Under the pieces are notes generated by a model. That model made no database searches. It was not told the origin of the DNA and was given only the letters and a program-made list of their open reading frames with translations. Of a DNA stretch of 35,929 nucleotides, positions 1 through 8,909 are shown piece by piece. The stretch is from positions 1 through 35,929 of the forward strand of contig CACIVL010000004.1 in assembly GCA_902590125.1 (NCBI GenBank). Direction: 5' to 3'. The translations under genes were made by a program, and so were the position numbers. Positions within the stretch are counted from its first letter, which is position 1. Every line of letters starts with the position of its first letter. Source of the DNA: an uncultured Pelagibacteraceae bacterium. Lineage in GTDB: Bacteria > Pseudomonadota > Alphaproteobacteria > Pelagibacterales > Pelagibacteraceae.

Positions 1-900
1 ATCAGGATGACAATCTAATGCATCCATAGTAGCAACGCTAAATCTTATATCATTGTAGTCCCCATCTTTGGTTAAAGTGATTGCAGGAGCATGAAAGCCT
101 CTATGTGAATCTTGTGTGTAATCTTTGTCTCTAAATTTAAGCGGTACATTAACTAAAGTTTCAAAAATTTCTTTTTCATTCTTTCTTAAATAATCTGCTA
201 CTGCAAATGCATCAACTGCTGATGAATCTCCTCCTTCTGCAGAATTAATTAAACAATGAAGAAATTGATAGCCTGGAGGGTTTTCAAACCAAGGTAAATC
301 CATATGATTTCTTAAAGCATGCGCTGTGTAAGCGGAATTATTTGGTTTTGGAATATTTATAACCTCAAAAGGTGTTTTAAAAAAAGTTTCCCTAGTATGG
401 CTTATTCTATTTAAAACTGGAAATGCTGACTTTTTTTCAATTGGTGTATTTTTTACAATTGCTATTCCTTTGCAATGTAAATGTTCTAACCATTTTATTA
501 AACCTTCATCTGAATTAATTATTTCATCATGATCTACGCAAATAGATTTTAAATTTTTTTGTAAAGAGTTATTCCATAGTTGATAAGGAGATTTGTATTT
601 TTTTTTGTTATTTATAGTGTAGCAATTTTTTCTTAACCATTCTTTGTCATAATAGCTTGTATGATTGCCTTCGCTCCACTCTATTTCTAACTTTCCTTCT
701 TTATTAATTTTACATTTTTTTGGTTCTATGCTTGTTGAAACTTCTAGTATGTTAAACATTCTATGTCTTGAATCTTTATCGTGAGCTGTTGGACAATTGT
801 CTCTTAACCACATAAAGTTAAAATTACTCTTTTCACCGTCGCTCCATTCAACATTTAATGATGAACCATTTTTTGAAACTTTAAAAATTTCTACTGACAT
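1..900 (-). CDS. Gamma-butyrobetaine dioxygenase-like Fe(II)/2-oxoglutarate oxygenase (partial, 3' end outside window)
   Basis: Open frame on minus strand from ATG at 900-898 to the window edge; my translation starts MSVEIFKVSKNGSSLNVEWSDGEKSNFNFMWLRDNCPTAHDKDSRHRMFNILEVS and later ALRNHMDLPWFENPPGYQFLHCL, typical of the GBBH N-terminal domain plus TauD/GBBH H-x-D...PPGxQxLHC signature. Not in the ORF track because no stop is present in the window. Confidence 0.85.
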   Translation of the reverse strand, partial: MSVEIFKVSKNGSSLNVEWSDGEKSNFNFMWLRDNCPTAHDKDSRHRMFNILEVSTSIEPKKCKINKEGKLEIEWSEGNHTSYYDKEWLRKNCYTINNKKKYKSPYQLWNNSLQKNLKSICVDHDEIINSDEGLIKWLEHLHCKGIAIVKNTPIEKKSAFPVLNRISHTRETFFKTPFEVINIPKPNNSAYTAHALRNHMDLPWFENPPGYQFLHCLINSAEGGDSSAVDAFAVADYLRKNEKEIFETLVNVPLKFRDKDYTQDSHRGFHAPAITLTKDGDYNDIRFSVATMDALDCHPD

Positions 901-934
901 AAAACAATTGTTATTTTATTTAGTTTTGTTTTCA

Positions 935-953
935 ATTCAATTTATAATTGAAT
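935..953. promoter_or_regulatory. Inverted repeat ATTCAATT-tat-AATTGAAT in the divergent intergenic region (possible operator)
   Basis: Perfect 8-bp arms, 3-nt spacer, between the divergent GBBH-like gene and proX. Confidence 0.35.
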
Positions 954-1077
954 CTAAGTACTGTATATTACTTTTTCCTTTGTTTTATTGACCCATATCA
1001 ATCTTATTAAAGGTTGTCTTTTCTCTCGTATCAAGTTTTAATGCGGTCAGTTTAAACTTAATAATGGAGGGAATTTC

Positions 1078-2106
1078 ATGAAATTTCTAAGAAACTTAAT
1101 TCTTTCATTTGTATTGGCTGGAACAATGTCTCTAGCGACTACTAGCGCTAACGCGGGATGTGGTAAAGTACATTTGGGAGACTTTGACTGGGATAGTGCC
1201 AACATTCATACTGCTATTGCGGGTTATATTCTTGAAAAAGGATACGGCTGCGAAGTAGAATCAACAAAAGGAAGTACTACTCCAATAATGGCCGCTCTTT
1301 TCGATCAACAAATAGATATTGTTACTGAAGTTTGGAGAGACAACCTTGTTCAGTTGATTGAAGAAAACTTAGCTAAAGGAACTATAATTGAGCTTGGTGT
1401 TAACACTCCTTCATCTACTCAAGGATTCTATGTAGATAAACCAACTGCTGACAAGTATGGTTTAAAATCAGTTGAAGACATGAAGAGTGCTGAGATTGCA
1501 AAATTATTTGCAGATCCAGAAGCTCCTGGAAAAGGTAGAATGACTAGCTGTATTTCGGGCTGGACTTGTTACACTATTAACTTAGTGAAACATAAAGTTT
1601 ATGGTCTAGATGAATTCTATACTAACTTTGATCCAGGTTCAGGTGGAGCTTTAGATGCAGCAATCGCGGGTGGATTTAAAAAAGGAAAACCAGTATTTTC
1701 ATACTACTGGACACCAACAGGTTTGATGGGAAAAGTAGACTTGGTTAAATTGGAAGAACCTAAATACGACCAAGCTTGCTGGGATGAAATGACTAAAGTC
1801 GTTGAAGATATAAAAGCAAACGGACCAGATGTATACAAAGATACTTGTGCATGTGAATACGTTAACATGTCTTTAACAAAAGCTGCTTCAACCAAATTTG
1901 CAAGCAATAAAAAAAATAAGCCAGTTTTAGATTTTATTAGAGCTTATTCGATACCTACTGCTGCAGTTAATAAAGCACTTGCATTCTACATGGATGAATC
2001 AGGAGGAGATATGGAAGCAACAGCTAAATATTTCTTAGCAAACAATGCTATGTGGAAAAGCTGGGTTCCAGCTGATGTCGCAGCAAAAGTTGTAGACTCG
2101 CTGTAA
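1078..2106 (+). CDS. proX: Glycine betaine/proline/carnitine-type ABC transporter substrate-binding protein (OpuAC/ProX-like)
   Basis: Signal peptide, GCGKVHLGDFDWDSANIHTAIAGYIL, EVWRDNL; followed by ProW- and ProV-like genes; GGAGGG upstream of ATG. Confidence 0.88.
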   Translation: MKFLRNLILSFVLAGTMSLATTSANAGCGKVHLGDFDWDSANIHTAIAGYILEKGYGCEVESTKGSTTPIMAALFDQQIDIVTEVWRDNLVQLIEENLAKGTIIELGVNTPSSTQGFYVDKPTADKYGLKSVEDMKSAEIAKLFADPEAPGKGRMTSCISGWTCYTINLVKHKVYGLDEFYTNFDPGSGGALDAAIAGGFKKGKPVFSYYWTPTGLMGKVDLVKLEEPKYDQACWDEMTKVVEDIKANGPDVYKDTCACEYVNMSLTKAASTKFASNKKNKPVLDFIRAYSIPTAAVNKALAFYMDESGGDMEATAKYFLANNAMWKSWVPADVAAKVVDSL

Positions 2107-2130
2107 TTTTTATTAATAAATTATAAACTT

Positions 2131-2152
2131 AAGAGCCCTTATTAGGGCTCTT
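2131..2152 (+). promoter_or_regulatory. Intercistronic stem-loop between proX and proW
   Basis: AAGAGCCCT-TATT-AGGGCTCTT, perfect 9-bp stem, 4-nt loop; no following T-tract. Confidence 0.65.
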
Positions 2153-2183
2153 AGTATTTCATAAGGAAAGTAAAGTTAAAATA

Positions 2184-3203
2184 ATGGAAAAATATAAAAA
2201 ATTTATCAAGCCAGTTATATATTCAATAATTTTTATATTTTTGATCATTATTAGTTATCGTTCAGCCAAACCTAGATACAAACCTGAACATTTTACAGAT
2301 ATATTTGACGATTTTTCTTGGCTAGGAAATTGGCCTAAGTGGCTTGATTTTCCTTTAATGCAGCCTTTGAATGCTGGTTTTGACTGGTTAATTATAAAAT
2401 ACGGATTGTTTTTTGAAGGGATAAATAATTTTTTATTGGGAATGTACACTGCAATGAAAGATGCTTTGGTTGGTTTACCTTGGCCAATTGTTATAGCAAT
2501 AGTTATTTTAATTACTTATTTTGCAAGTGGAAGAAGAACAAATACTACAGTCATGGTAGCTTTTTGCACTTTTTTTCTAGGTTTTCTAAGTCCAAGATAT
2601 TGGGATAAATGCATTATGACAACTTGTATCGTGATTATTGGTATGTTGCTTTGTATAGTTGTGGGAATTCCAATCGGAATTGCAATGGCTAGAAATAGGA
2701 AAGTAAGAAATGCATTATTACCGATACTTGACTTGATGCAAACAATTCCTAGTTTTTGTTATTTAATCCCAGGCATTTTATTATTTGGTTTGGGTGCTGT
2801 ACCAGCTATTATTGCAATTTTTGTGTACGCTGTACCTCCGCTTATTAGATTAACTGATCTTGGTATAAGATTAGTAGACAAAGAAGTAGTTGAAGCTGCT
2901 GAAGCCTTTGGTGCAAGCAAAAAACAAAAACTTTGGGGAGTTCAAATTCCTTTGGCTTTACCGAACATAATGCAAGGAATTAACCAGTGCACCATGATGT
3001 CATTAGCCATGGTTGTTATTGCTTCGATGATTGGAACAAGAGGTATAGGAGACGAAGTATTGCTTGGTTTACAACAATTAAATGTAGGTATGGCAACTGA
3101 AGCGGGTATTGCAATTGTTTTGCTGGCCATTATATTTGATCGAATTACACAGTCCTATGGAGAAAAAATTCAGGAAAGAACTCAAAAAAAGAAAAAAATA
3201 TAA
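2184..3203 (+). CDS. proW: Glycine betaine-type ABC transporter permease (ProW-like)
   Basis: Multi-TM protein with EAAEAFGASKKQKLWGVQIPLALPNIMQGINQ (permease EAA loop); operon position. Confidence 0.88.
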   Translation: MEKYKKFIKPVIYSIIFIFLIIISYRSAKPRYKPEHFTDIFDDFSWLGNWPKWLDFPLMQPLNAGFDWLIIKYGLFFEGINNFLLGMYTAMKDALVGLPWPIVIAIVILITYFASGRRTNTTVMVAFCTFFLGFLSPRYWDKCIMTTCIVIIGMLLCIVVGIPIGIAMARNRKVRNALLPILDLMQTIPSFCYLIPGILLFGLGAVPAIIAIFVYAVPPLIRLTDLGIRLVDKEVVEAAEAFGASKKQKLWGVQIPLALPNIMQGINQCTMMSLAMVVIASMIGTRGIGDEVLLGLQQLNVGMATEAGIAIVLLAIIFDRITQSYGEKIQERTQKKKKI

Positions 3204-3206
3204 CTT

Positions 3207-4262
3207 ATGTCTAAAATAGAAATAAAAAACGTTTACAAAATTTTTGGTGACCAACCTTCAAAAGTTCTCCCAATGGTTCAAGATGGAGCAACAAAAGAAG
3301 AAATATTAGAAAAAACTGGACATACAGTTGGTCTTGATAATGTGTCAATATCAATTGAAGAAGGAGAAACTTTCGTTTGTATGGGTTTGTCCGGTTCTGG
3401 AAAATCTACGCTTATACGTCATATAAACAGGTTAATAGATCCAACTTCAGGAGTCGTTTCAGTTGAAGGTACAAATGTTATGGATTTAAATCAAAAAAAA
3501 TTAATTGAATTTAGAAGACATAAAATGAGTATGGTTTTCCAAAGATTTGGTTTATTCCCACATAAAACAGTTCTTGAAAATGTTGGATATGGCCTTGAAG
3601 TCCAGGGACAAAAACCAGAAGAAAGAAACAAAAGAGCAATGGAAAAAATTGAAGCTGTTGGATTAACTGGTTTTGAACATCAATACCCAAATCAATTATC
3701 TGGAGGAATGCAACAACGTGTTGGTCTTGCAAGAGCACTTGCTACAAATACAGATATAATGTTAATGGATGAAGCTTTTTCAGCTTTGGACCCTTTAATT
3801 AGAAGTGACATGCAAAAACAATTAATAGATTTACAAAGTGAATTAAAAAAAACAATAGTATTCATTACTCACGATTTAGATGAATCTTTAAGATTGGGAG
3901 ATCATATAGGAATATTAAATGGTGGAAGGTTAGTACAAGTGGGAACGCCTATAGATATTATCATGAAACCAGCTGATGATTATGTTGAAGCCTTTGTTAA
4001 AGATGTAAATCGTGCAAAAGTAATTAAAGCAAAAATTATTATGAATCCAGCTAGCTCTTCTAATGGAGTTGACAAAAGTAATTTAGTTAGGGTTGGAGAA
4101 GATCAATTTATCGATGAATTTTTGCCTCAAGTAGTTTGTTCAAATGCAAACTGTGAGGTTGTCGATAAAGAAGGAAATGTCAAAGGATATATTACACAAA
4201 AAGAACTTTCAAAAGCTTTAACAAAAGAACACATGGTTGATGCTGCTAAGTCTAAAAAATAA
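3207..4262 (+). CDS. proV: Glycine betaine-type ABC transporter ATP-binding protein (ProV-like)
   Basis: Walker A GLSGSGKST, signature LSGGMQQR, Walker B IMLMDEAFSALD; ProV-type N-terminal insertion. Confidence 0.9.
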   Translation: MSKIEIKNVYKIFGDQPSKVLPMVQDGATKEEILEKTGHTVGLDNVSISIEEGETFVCMGLSGSGKSTLIRHINRLIDPTSGVVSVEGTNVMDLNQKKLIEFRRHKMSMVFQRFGLFPHKTVLENVGYGLEVQGQKPEERNKRAMEKIEAVGLTGFEHQYPNQLSGGMQQRVGLARALATNTDIMLMDEAFSALDPLIRSDMQKQLIDLQSELKKTIVFITHDLDESLRLGDHIGILNGGRLVQVGTPIDIIMKPADDYVEAFVKDVNRAKVIKAKIIMNPASSSNGVDKSNLVRVGEDQFIDEFLPQVVCSNANCEVVDKEGNVKGYITQKELSKALTKEHMVDAAKSKK

Positions 4263-5025
4263 AAAAATTATTATTTCTGCTGGAGCATCGGGAATCGGCT
4301 GGTCAACTGCAAGAGTTTGCCTTTCTAAAGGAGCTACTGTTTATCTATGCGATATTAATAATAAATCTTTAAATAAAATTAAAAAACATCATTTAACTAA
4401 CAAAAGATTATTCTCTTATGAATGTGACGCTTCTGATGAAAATGAGGTTTCTGATTTTTTTAATCTAGTAAATAAAAAAACAAAAAAAATTGATGCTTTA
4501 ATTAATAATGTTGGAATTGCAGGACCTACAGGAACTATTGATAAATTAAGCTCTGATGATTTGGAAAAAACTTTAAAAGTTAACGTTATAAGTCATTTTT
4601 ATTTTTCTAAGCTCGCAATACCTATGCTCAAAAAAAATAAAGGTGGATCAATAATAAATATTTCTTCAGGTGCAGGAATTATGGGTTTTCCATTAAGATC
4701 TCCTTACGCTGCCAGCAAATGGGCAGTTATAGGATTAACAAAAACTTTAGCTATGGAATTAGGTAAATTTAAAATTCGAGTTAATGCTATTTGTCCAGGA
4801 ACTATAAAAGGTGATAGAATGGTAAGAGTAATAAGAGACAAATCAAAGTATTTAAAAGTTTCTAAAAAAAAAATAGAAAAAGAATTTGTGTCAATGGCTT
4901 CCATGAATTGCTGGATTTATGAGGAAGATATAGGAAAGATGTGTTCTTTTTTAATTTCAAGTGATGGTGAAAGAATATCCGGCCAAGCAATTTCTGTAGA
5001 CGGAAATGCTACAAGAATGGATTAA
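4237..5025 (+). CDS. SDR family NAD(P)-dependent oxidoreductase
   Basis: SAGASGIGWSTA cofactor motif, NNVG, YAASKWA catalytic YxxxK, C-terminal SGQAISVDGN. Overlaps proV 3' end by 26 nt in another frame. Confidence 0.88.
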   Translation: MMLLSLKNKKIIISAGASGIGWSTARVCLSKGATVYLCDINNKSLNKIKKHHLTNKRLFSYECDASDENEVSDFFNLVNKKTKKIDALINNVGIAGPTGTIDKLSSDDLEKTLKVNVISHFYFSKLAIPMLKKNKGGSIINISSGAGIMGFPLRSPYAASKWAVIGLTKTLAMELGKFKIRVNAICPGTIKGDRMVRVIRDKSKYLKVSKKKIEKEFVSMASMNCWIYEEDIGKMCSFLISSDGERISGQAISVDGNATRMD

Positions 5026-5045
5026 ATAAATTTTTTAATTAATAA

Positions 5046-5930
5046 TTACTTATAATTTTTTAATTTTAGTTTTTCTCTAGTTTCTGCAGGAGTCATTATC
5101 GATACCCCGAGATCATTGACAATTCTTATTGCTTTCTCAACCAATTGAGCATTTGTAGCCAATTTTCCTTTTTCTAAATACAAGTTATCTTCAAGCCCTA
5201 CTCTTGGATTCCCTCCCATAATTACAGTTTGTGCAACAAATGGCATTTCATTTTTTGATATTGCAAAACCAGACCACACACCCTCTTTAGGCATAATATC
5301 TTTCATTGCTTGCATAGCTAAAGGTGTAGCTGGTGCCCCCCAAGGTATACCGAGACACATTTGAAACATTGGTGGATCATCTAACAATCCTTCTTTGTAT
5401 AATTGAGCTCCAAACCACATGTTCCCTAAATCAAAAGCTTCTATTTCAGGTTTAACGTTTATTTCTTGTAATCTTTTAGCTGCTTTTCTTAAATCATTAG
5501 GAGTGTTGACAGTGATTACTGAACTATCACCAAAGTTTAATGTTCCACAATCCAATGTACATATTTCAGGTAAAAATTGTTCTGCATTTGCAATTCTTTC
5601 CATTACATTTGCCATGTCAGTCATAGGTCCAAAATCAAGAGGGTTTTTTCCTTGTCCTATATCTAAATCTCCACCCATTCCGGTAGTAAGATTCAAAACA
5701 ACATCAGTATCACTTGAACGAATACGGTCTACTACTTCTTTATATAATTCCAATCTTCTACTGGGTTTTCCATCATTCTCTCTAACATGAATATGTGCAA
5801 TTGCAGCGCCTGCTTTTGCAGCATCAATTGCTGCTTTTGCAATTTGTTCGGGTGTTTTAGGCAAATCTGGATGTTTGCTAGCTGTATCACCAGACCCAGT
5901 TACCGCGCAGGATATAAAAACTTTGCTCAT
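5046..5930 (-). CDS. BKACE / DUF849 beta-keto acid cleavage enzyme (possibly 3-dehydrocarnitine cleavage)
   Basis: AVTGSGDT, AAIAHIHVRENDGKPSRR, LNLTTGMGGD, EAFDLGNMWF: typical BKACE motifs. Substrate is inferred from neighbours. Confidence 0.85.
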   Translation of the reverse strand: MSKVFISCAVTGSGDTASKHPDLPKTPEQIAKAAIDAAKAGAAIAHIHVRENDGKPSRRLELYKEVVDRIRSSDTDVVLNLTTGMGGDLDIGQGKNPLDFGPMTDMANVMERIANAEQFLPEICTLDCGTLNFGDSSVITVNTPNDLRKAAKRLQEINVKPEIEAFDLGNMWFGAQLYKEGLLDDPPMFQMCLGIPWGAPATPLAMQAMKDIMPKEGVWSGFAISKNEMPFVAQTVIMGGNPRVGLEDNLYLEKGKLATNAQLVEKAIRIVNDLGVSIMTPAETREKLKLKNYK

Positions 5931-5965
5931 TTTTATTTTTACGAAAATATACTATCATAGATCAT

Positions 5966-6691
5966 ATGGAAAGATCAGAAATATTGAATGATTTAGCTGC
6001 TGCTTTTAGATGGACAGCAAAATTGAATATGCACGAAGGAATAGCTAATCATTTTAGTGTATGTATGCCAGACTCAAATGATTTTTATGTTAATGGAACT
6101 GGTATGCATTTTAGCAATATCAAGGCTAGTGATTTAGTTTTGATTAAAGATGAAGAATTTGAAGAAATGAAAAAAAAACCTGAAATTGTTGATCCTACAG
6201 CAATTAACATTCATGGTGCTATTCATAAAAAAGTTCCAAATGCAAAATGTATACTTCACGTTCATTCAAAATATGCATTAGCTTTATCTTGTCTAAAAGA
6301 TCCAGTTCTACCTCCTATAGACCAGAACAGTATGCGTTTTTATAATCGTGTTGCGCTTTACAATGAATTTGGAGGTTTAGGATTTGAAGAAGAATCTAAA
6401 AAAATGGCTAACAGTATTGGCAACCATAATATATTGTTGTTGGCTAATCATGGAATTTTAACTGCTGGCCCAACAGTTGCCCAAGCTTTTGATGATTTAT
6501 ATTATTTTGAAAAAGCATGCGAAACATATATCACCGCCTTATCAACTGGAAAAAAATTAAATTTAGCAAGTCCCGAAATTGCAGAAAAAACTGCTCAAGA
6601 TTGGGAAAATTATAGTACTGATATGGGAGAACTGCATTTAAAAGCTATAAGATTAGTTCTAGACAAAGAAGATCCTAGTTATAAAGAATAG
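5966..6691 (+). CDS. Class II aldolase/adducin family protein
   Basis: MHEGIANHFSVCMP, YVNGTGMHFSNIKASDL, LHVHSKYALALSCL, LANHGILTAG: Zn-binding class II aldolase motifs. Confidence 0.88.
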   Translation: MERSEILNDLAAAFRWTAKLNMHEGIANHFSVCMPDSNDFYVNGTGMHFSNIKASDLVLIKDEEFEEMKKKPEIVDPTAINIHGAIHKKVPNAKCILHVHSKYALALSCLKDPVLPPIDQNSMRFYNRVALYNEFGGLGFEEESKKMANSIGNHNILLLANHGILTAGPTVAQAFDDLYYFEKACETYITALSTGKKLNLASPEIAEKTAQDWENYSTDMGELHLKAIRLVLDKEDPSYKE

Positions 6692-6708
6692 TAATTAAAA
6701 AATAATTT

Positions 6709-7170
6709 ATGAAGAAAATATTAATTATTTTATTATTTATTTGCACCCCGCTAAAAGCTGAAAAAATTGAACAACTAAGCTGGTTTAATTTACAGGAAAT
6801 TCTTGAAGATGATAAATTAACATATAAAATAATAAAAAGTTGTGTATCTTTAAATTCTGCAGTAACTGAATTGATTAAAGAAGAACATCCAAAGCTTGCA
6901 AAAGAGTTTTTTCAAACAGCAAATTATCTTTATCCTTTTGGTATCCTTGTTTTAAAAAAAATAAAAAAAATAGAAAATAAAGAAGCTGAAAAAGAATTTT
7001 TTTCTGACGTTGATAGTCTTACGATTGATTATATGAATTTTATGATAAAAAATGGTCAGGCCACAAAAAGTTTTTTTGAAGGAACTTTTTTAGGAGAGGA
7101 TATAAATTACTGTAATGAAATTAGAGCAGCTATAGAAACAACTCTATCGGAATCAAAAAAACAAGAATAA
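6709..7170 (+). CDS. Hypothetical secreted/periplasmic protein
   Basis: 153-aa ORF with N-terminal hydrophobic signal (MKKILIILLFICTPLKA). Confidence 0.6.
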   Translation: MKKILIILLFICTPLKAEKIEQLSWFNLQEILEDDKLTYKIIKSCVSLNSAVTELIKEEHPKLAKEFFQTANYLYPFGILVLKKIKKIENKEAEKEFFSDVDSLTIDYMNFMIKNGQATKSFFEGTFLGEDINYCNEIRAAIETTLSESKKQE

Positions 7171-7171
7171 G

Positions 7172-7489
7172 TTATTCTGATTTTTTCTTTTTAAACTTAG
7201 GTATTTTTGATTTTTTCTTTTTCTTTATTTTAGGTTTTTTAGGAATTTTTGATTTTTTTGTACCCTTGACTTCTTCCTCTGCTACACCTGTTTCTTCTAG
7301 TGCTTCCATTATTTCGGTACATTTTTTTGAATCGCAAAAGTATGTTGCTCCGGTGCTACTGTTGTAAAGATATGCACCACAGTTATCTTTTTTTTTCATA
7401 GTGCAATTAACAGGTTCTAATTTATATTCTGCAAACACACTTGTTGAAGAAAATAAAAAAAATATTAAAACTAAAAAAAATTTTTTCAT
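7172..7489 (-). CDS. Hypothetical secreted protein with cysteine-containing core and lysine-rich repetitive tail
   Basis: Signal peptide MKKFFLVLIFFLFSSTSVFA, four Cys, C-terminus KKSKIPKKPKIKKKKKSKIPKFKKKK. Confidence 0.6.
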   Translation of the reverse strand: MKKFFLVLIFFLFSSTSVFAEYKLEPVNCTMKKKDNCGAYLYNSSTGATYFCDSKKCTEIMEALEETGVAEEEVKGTKKSKIPKKPKIKKKKKSKIPKFKKKKSE

Positions 7490-7685
7490 AAAATATCAGC
7501 TGATTCAACTCCCATTAGAATAAATTATCAACTTTTTTATTTCTAAACTTAGTACAGTTTTTTCATTATTAACAAACAATAATTTAACCTATAAAAATTA
7601 TATATAAAAAACATTAATTCATAATTGCTGGAAAAAAACCTTTATACATGGGACAATCATAAAAATAATTAAGGAGGAGACTACT

Positions 7686-8888
7686 ATGAGAATAAGTAAA
7701 CTTATCTATGTTGCACTTTTCTCTTGGTTTTTGGGTATTTTTAGTATCGCATCTGCACAAGAATTGTGCACGGAATGCTTGAGCAAGGTGCCTAAGGACA
7801 TGAGGGACTATGTTTACAACATGGACTTTATGGATAAAGATCAGCCTCTAGGACCAACTGTTATGAAAGGTTGGAAAAGCCCTAGAAAACCACCTTGGAC
7901 GATCGGTTATGCTAGTACATACGCAGGTAATACTTGGCGTAAAGGTGCTATGGAACGTCTAATGGAGGTTGTTTACCCTAAATGGAAAGCCCTTGGAATG
8001 GTTGATGAAATTGTAATTACTCAATCTAATTTAGATGACACATTACAAATTCAACAAATGAGACAAATGATAGATGGTGGAAAAGTTGACGCGATTATTA
8101 TTTGTTGTTCAAACTTAACCGCTCTTAACCAAACAATTAAGTATGGTTGGGAAAAAGGCGTTCCAACACTTTCATTTACTGGATTTACAACGTCACCATA
8201 TTCAATCAATACATCAGTTAACTACCGACTAGTTGGTTATTATATTGGTGCTTGGATGGCTGAATTAATTGGTGAAAAAGGAAATGTTATCGTTATGGAC
8301 GGAATTCCTGGCTACTCAGCATCTGACCAACAAAGTGATGGAATGTTAGAAGGTTTAGGACAATACCCTAACATAAAAGTTGTTGCACAGTTAGCGCACA
8401 ACTGGACATCTCAAGTTGCACAGAAAGAATTATCTCAATGGTTATCAAGTAACCCAATAGAGATACATGGAATCGCTGTTCAATCTTCAGGAGAAACTGG
8501 AACTTTACAAGCATTGCTTCAGTCTGGTCGTGATCCAATTCCACCAATTGCATTAGGTGGAGAGCTAGGTGCTCTATGTTATTGGAGACAAAATCCAGGT
8601 TATATCGACGAAGCGATATATGCTTGGCCTCCAGGAGATGAAATCGAACTAGGTATGGAAGTAATGATCAGAACTTTACAGGGTCAAGGTCCAAGAATTC
8701 AATCTATATTGGTTGGACCAGCAACGAAAAGTTTTGACGATATCGCAAAAGTGTTAGGCGAAGATTGCGATAGAAACTCTACTGGTTGGGATAATCCAGG
8801 AATAGAAAACTGGGCTCCTAGAGCTTATGTTGAAACATTCTTTGATAATCCATCAGATCCAGAGAAATACGATCCAAAATCTCACTAA
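7686..8888 (+). CDS. Sugar-type ABC transporter periplasmic substrate-binding protein
   Basis: Signal peptide, AGGAGGAG ribosome-binding site, periplasmic-binding fold (IGYASTYAGNTWRKGAMERL...VDAIIICCSN...), followed by RbsA-like ATPase and two RbsC-like permeases. Confidence 0.82.
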   Translation: MRISKLIYVALFSWFLGIFSIASAQELCTECLSKVPKDMRDYVYNMDFMDKDQPLGPTVMKGWKSPRKPPWTIGYASTYAGNTWRKGAMERLMEVVYPKWKALGMVDEIVITQSNLDDTLQIQQMRQMIDGGKVDAIIICCSNLTALNQTIKYGWEKGVPTLSFTGFTTSPYSINTSVNYRLVGYYIGAWMAELIGEKGNVIVMDGIPGYSASDQQSDGMLEGLGQYPNIKVVAQLAHNWTSQVAQKELSQWLSSNPIEIHGIAVQSSGETGTLQALLQSGRDPIPPIALGGELGALCYWRQNPGYIDEAIYAWPPGDEIELGMEVMIRTLQGQGPRIQSILVGPATKSFDDIAKVLGEDCDRNSTGWDNPGIENWAPRAYVETFFDNPSDPEKYDPKSH

Positions 8889-8909
8889 TACTTTAAAATT
8901 TTAAAGTAT
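8888..8909. repeat. 22-bp perfect palindrome ATACTTTAAAATTTTAAAGTAT at SBP/ATPase junction
   Basis: Direct reading; touches the stop codon of the upstream gene and overlaps the ATG of the next. Confidence 0.7.

Noticed and set aside
797-991. 64-aa + strand ORF
   Set aside because: Antisense to the GBB dioxygenase-like coding region and into the AT-rich intergenic; no protein features beyond hydrophobic noise.
5419-5790. 123-aa + strand ORF
   Set aside because: Antisense to the strongly supported BKACE gene.
7155-7195. Possible bidirectional terminator at the convergent stops (AGAATAAGTTATTCT plus T-rich)
   Set aside because: Only a 6-bp AT stem formed by the two stop regions; too weak to claim.
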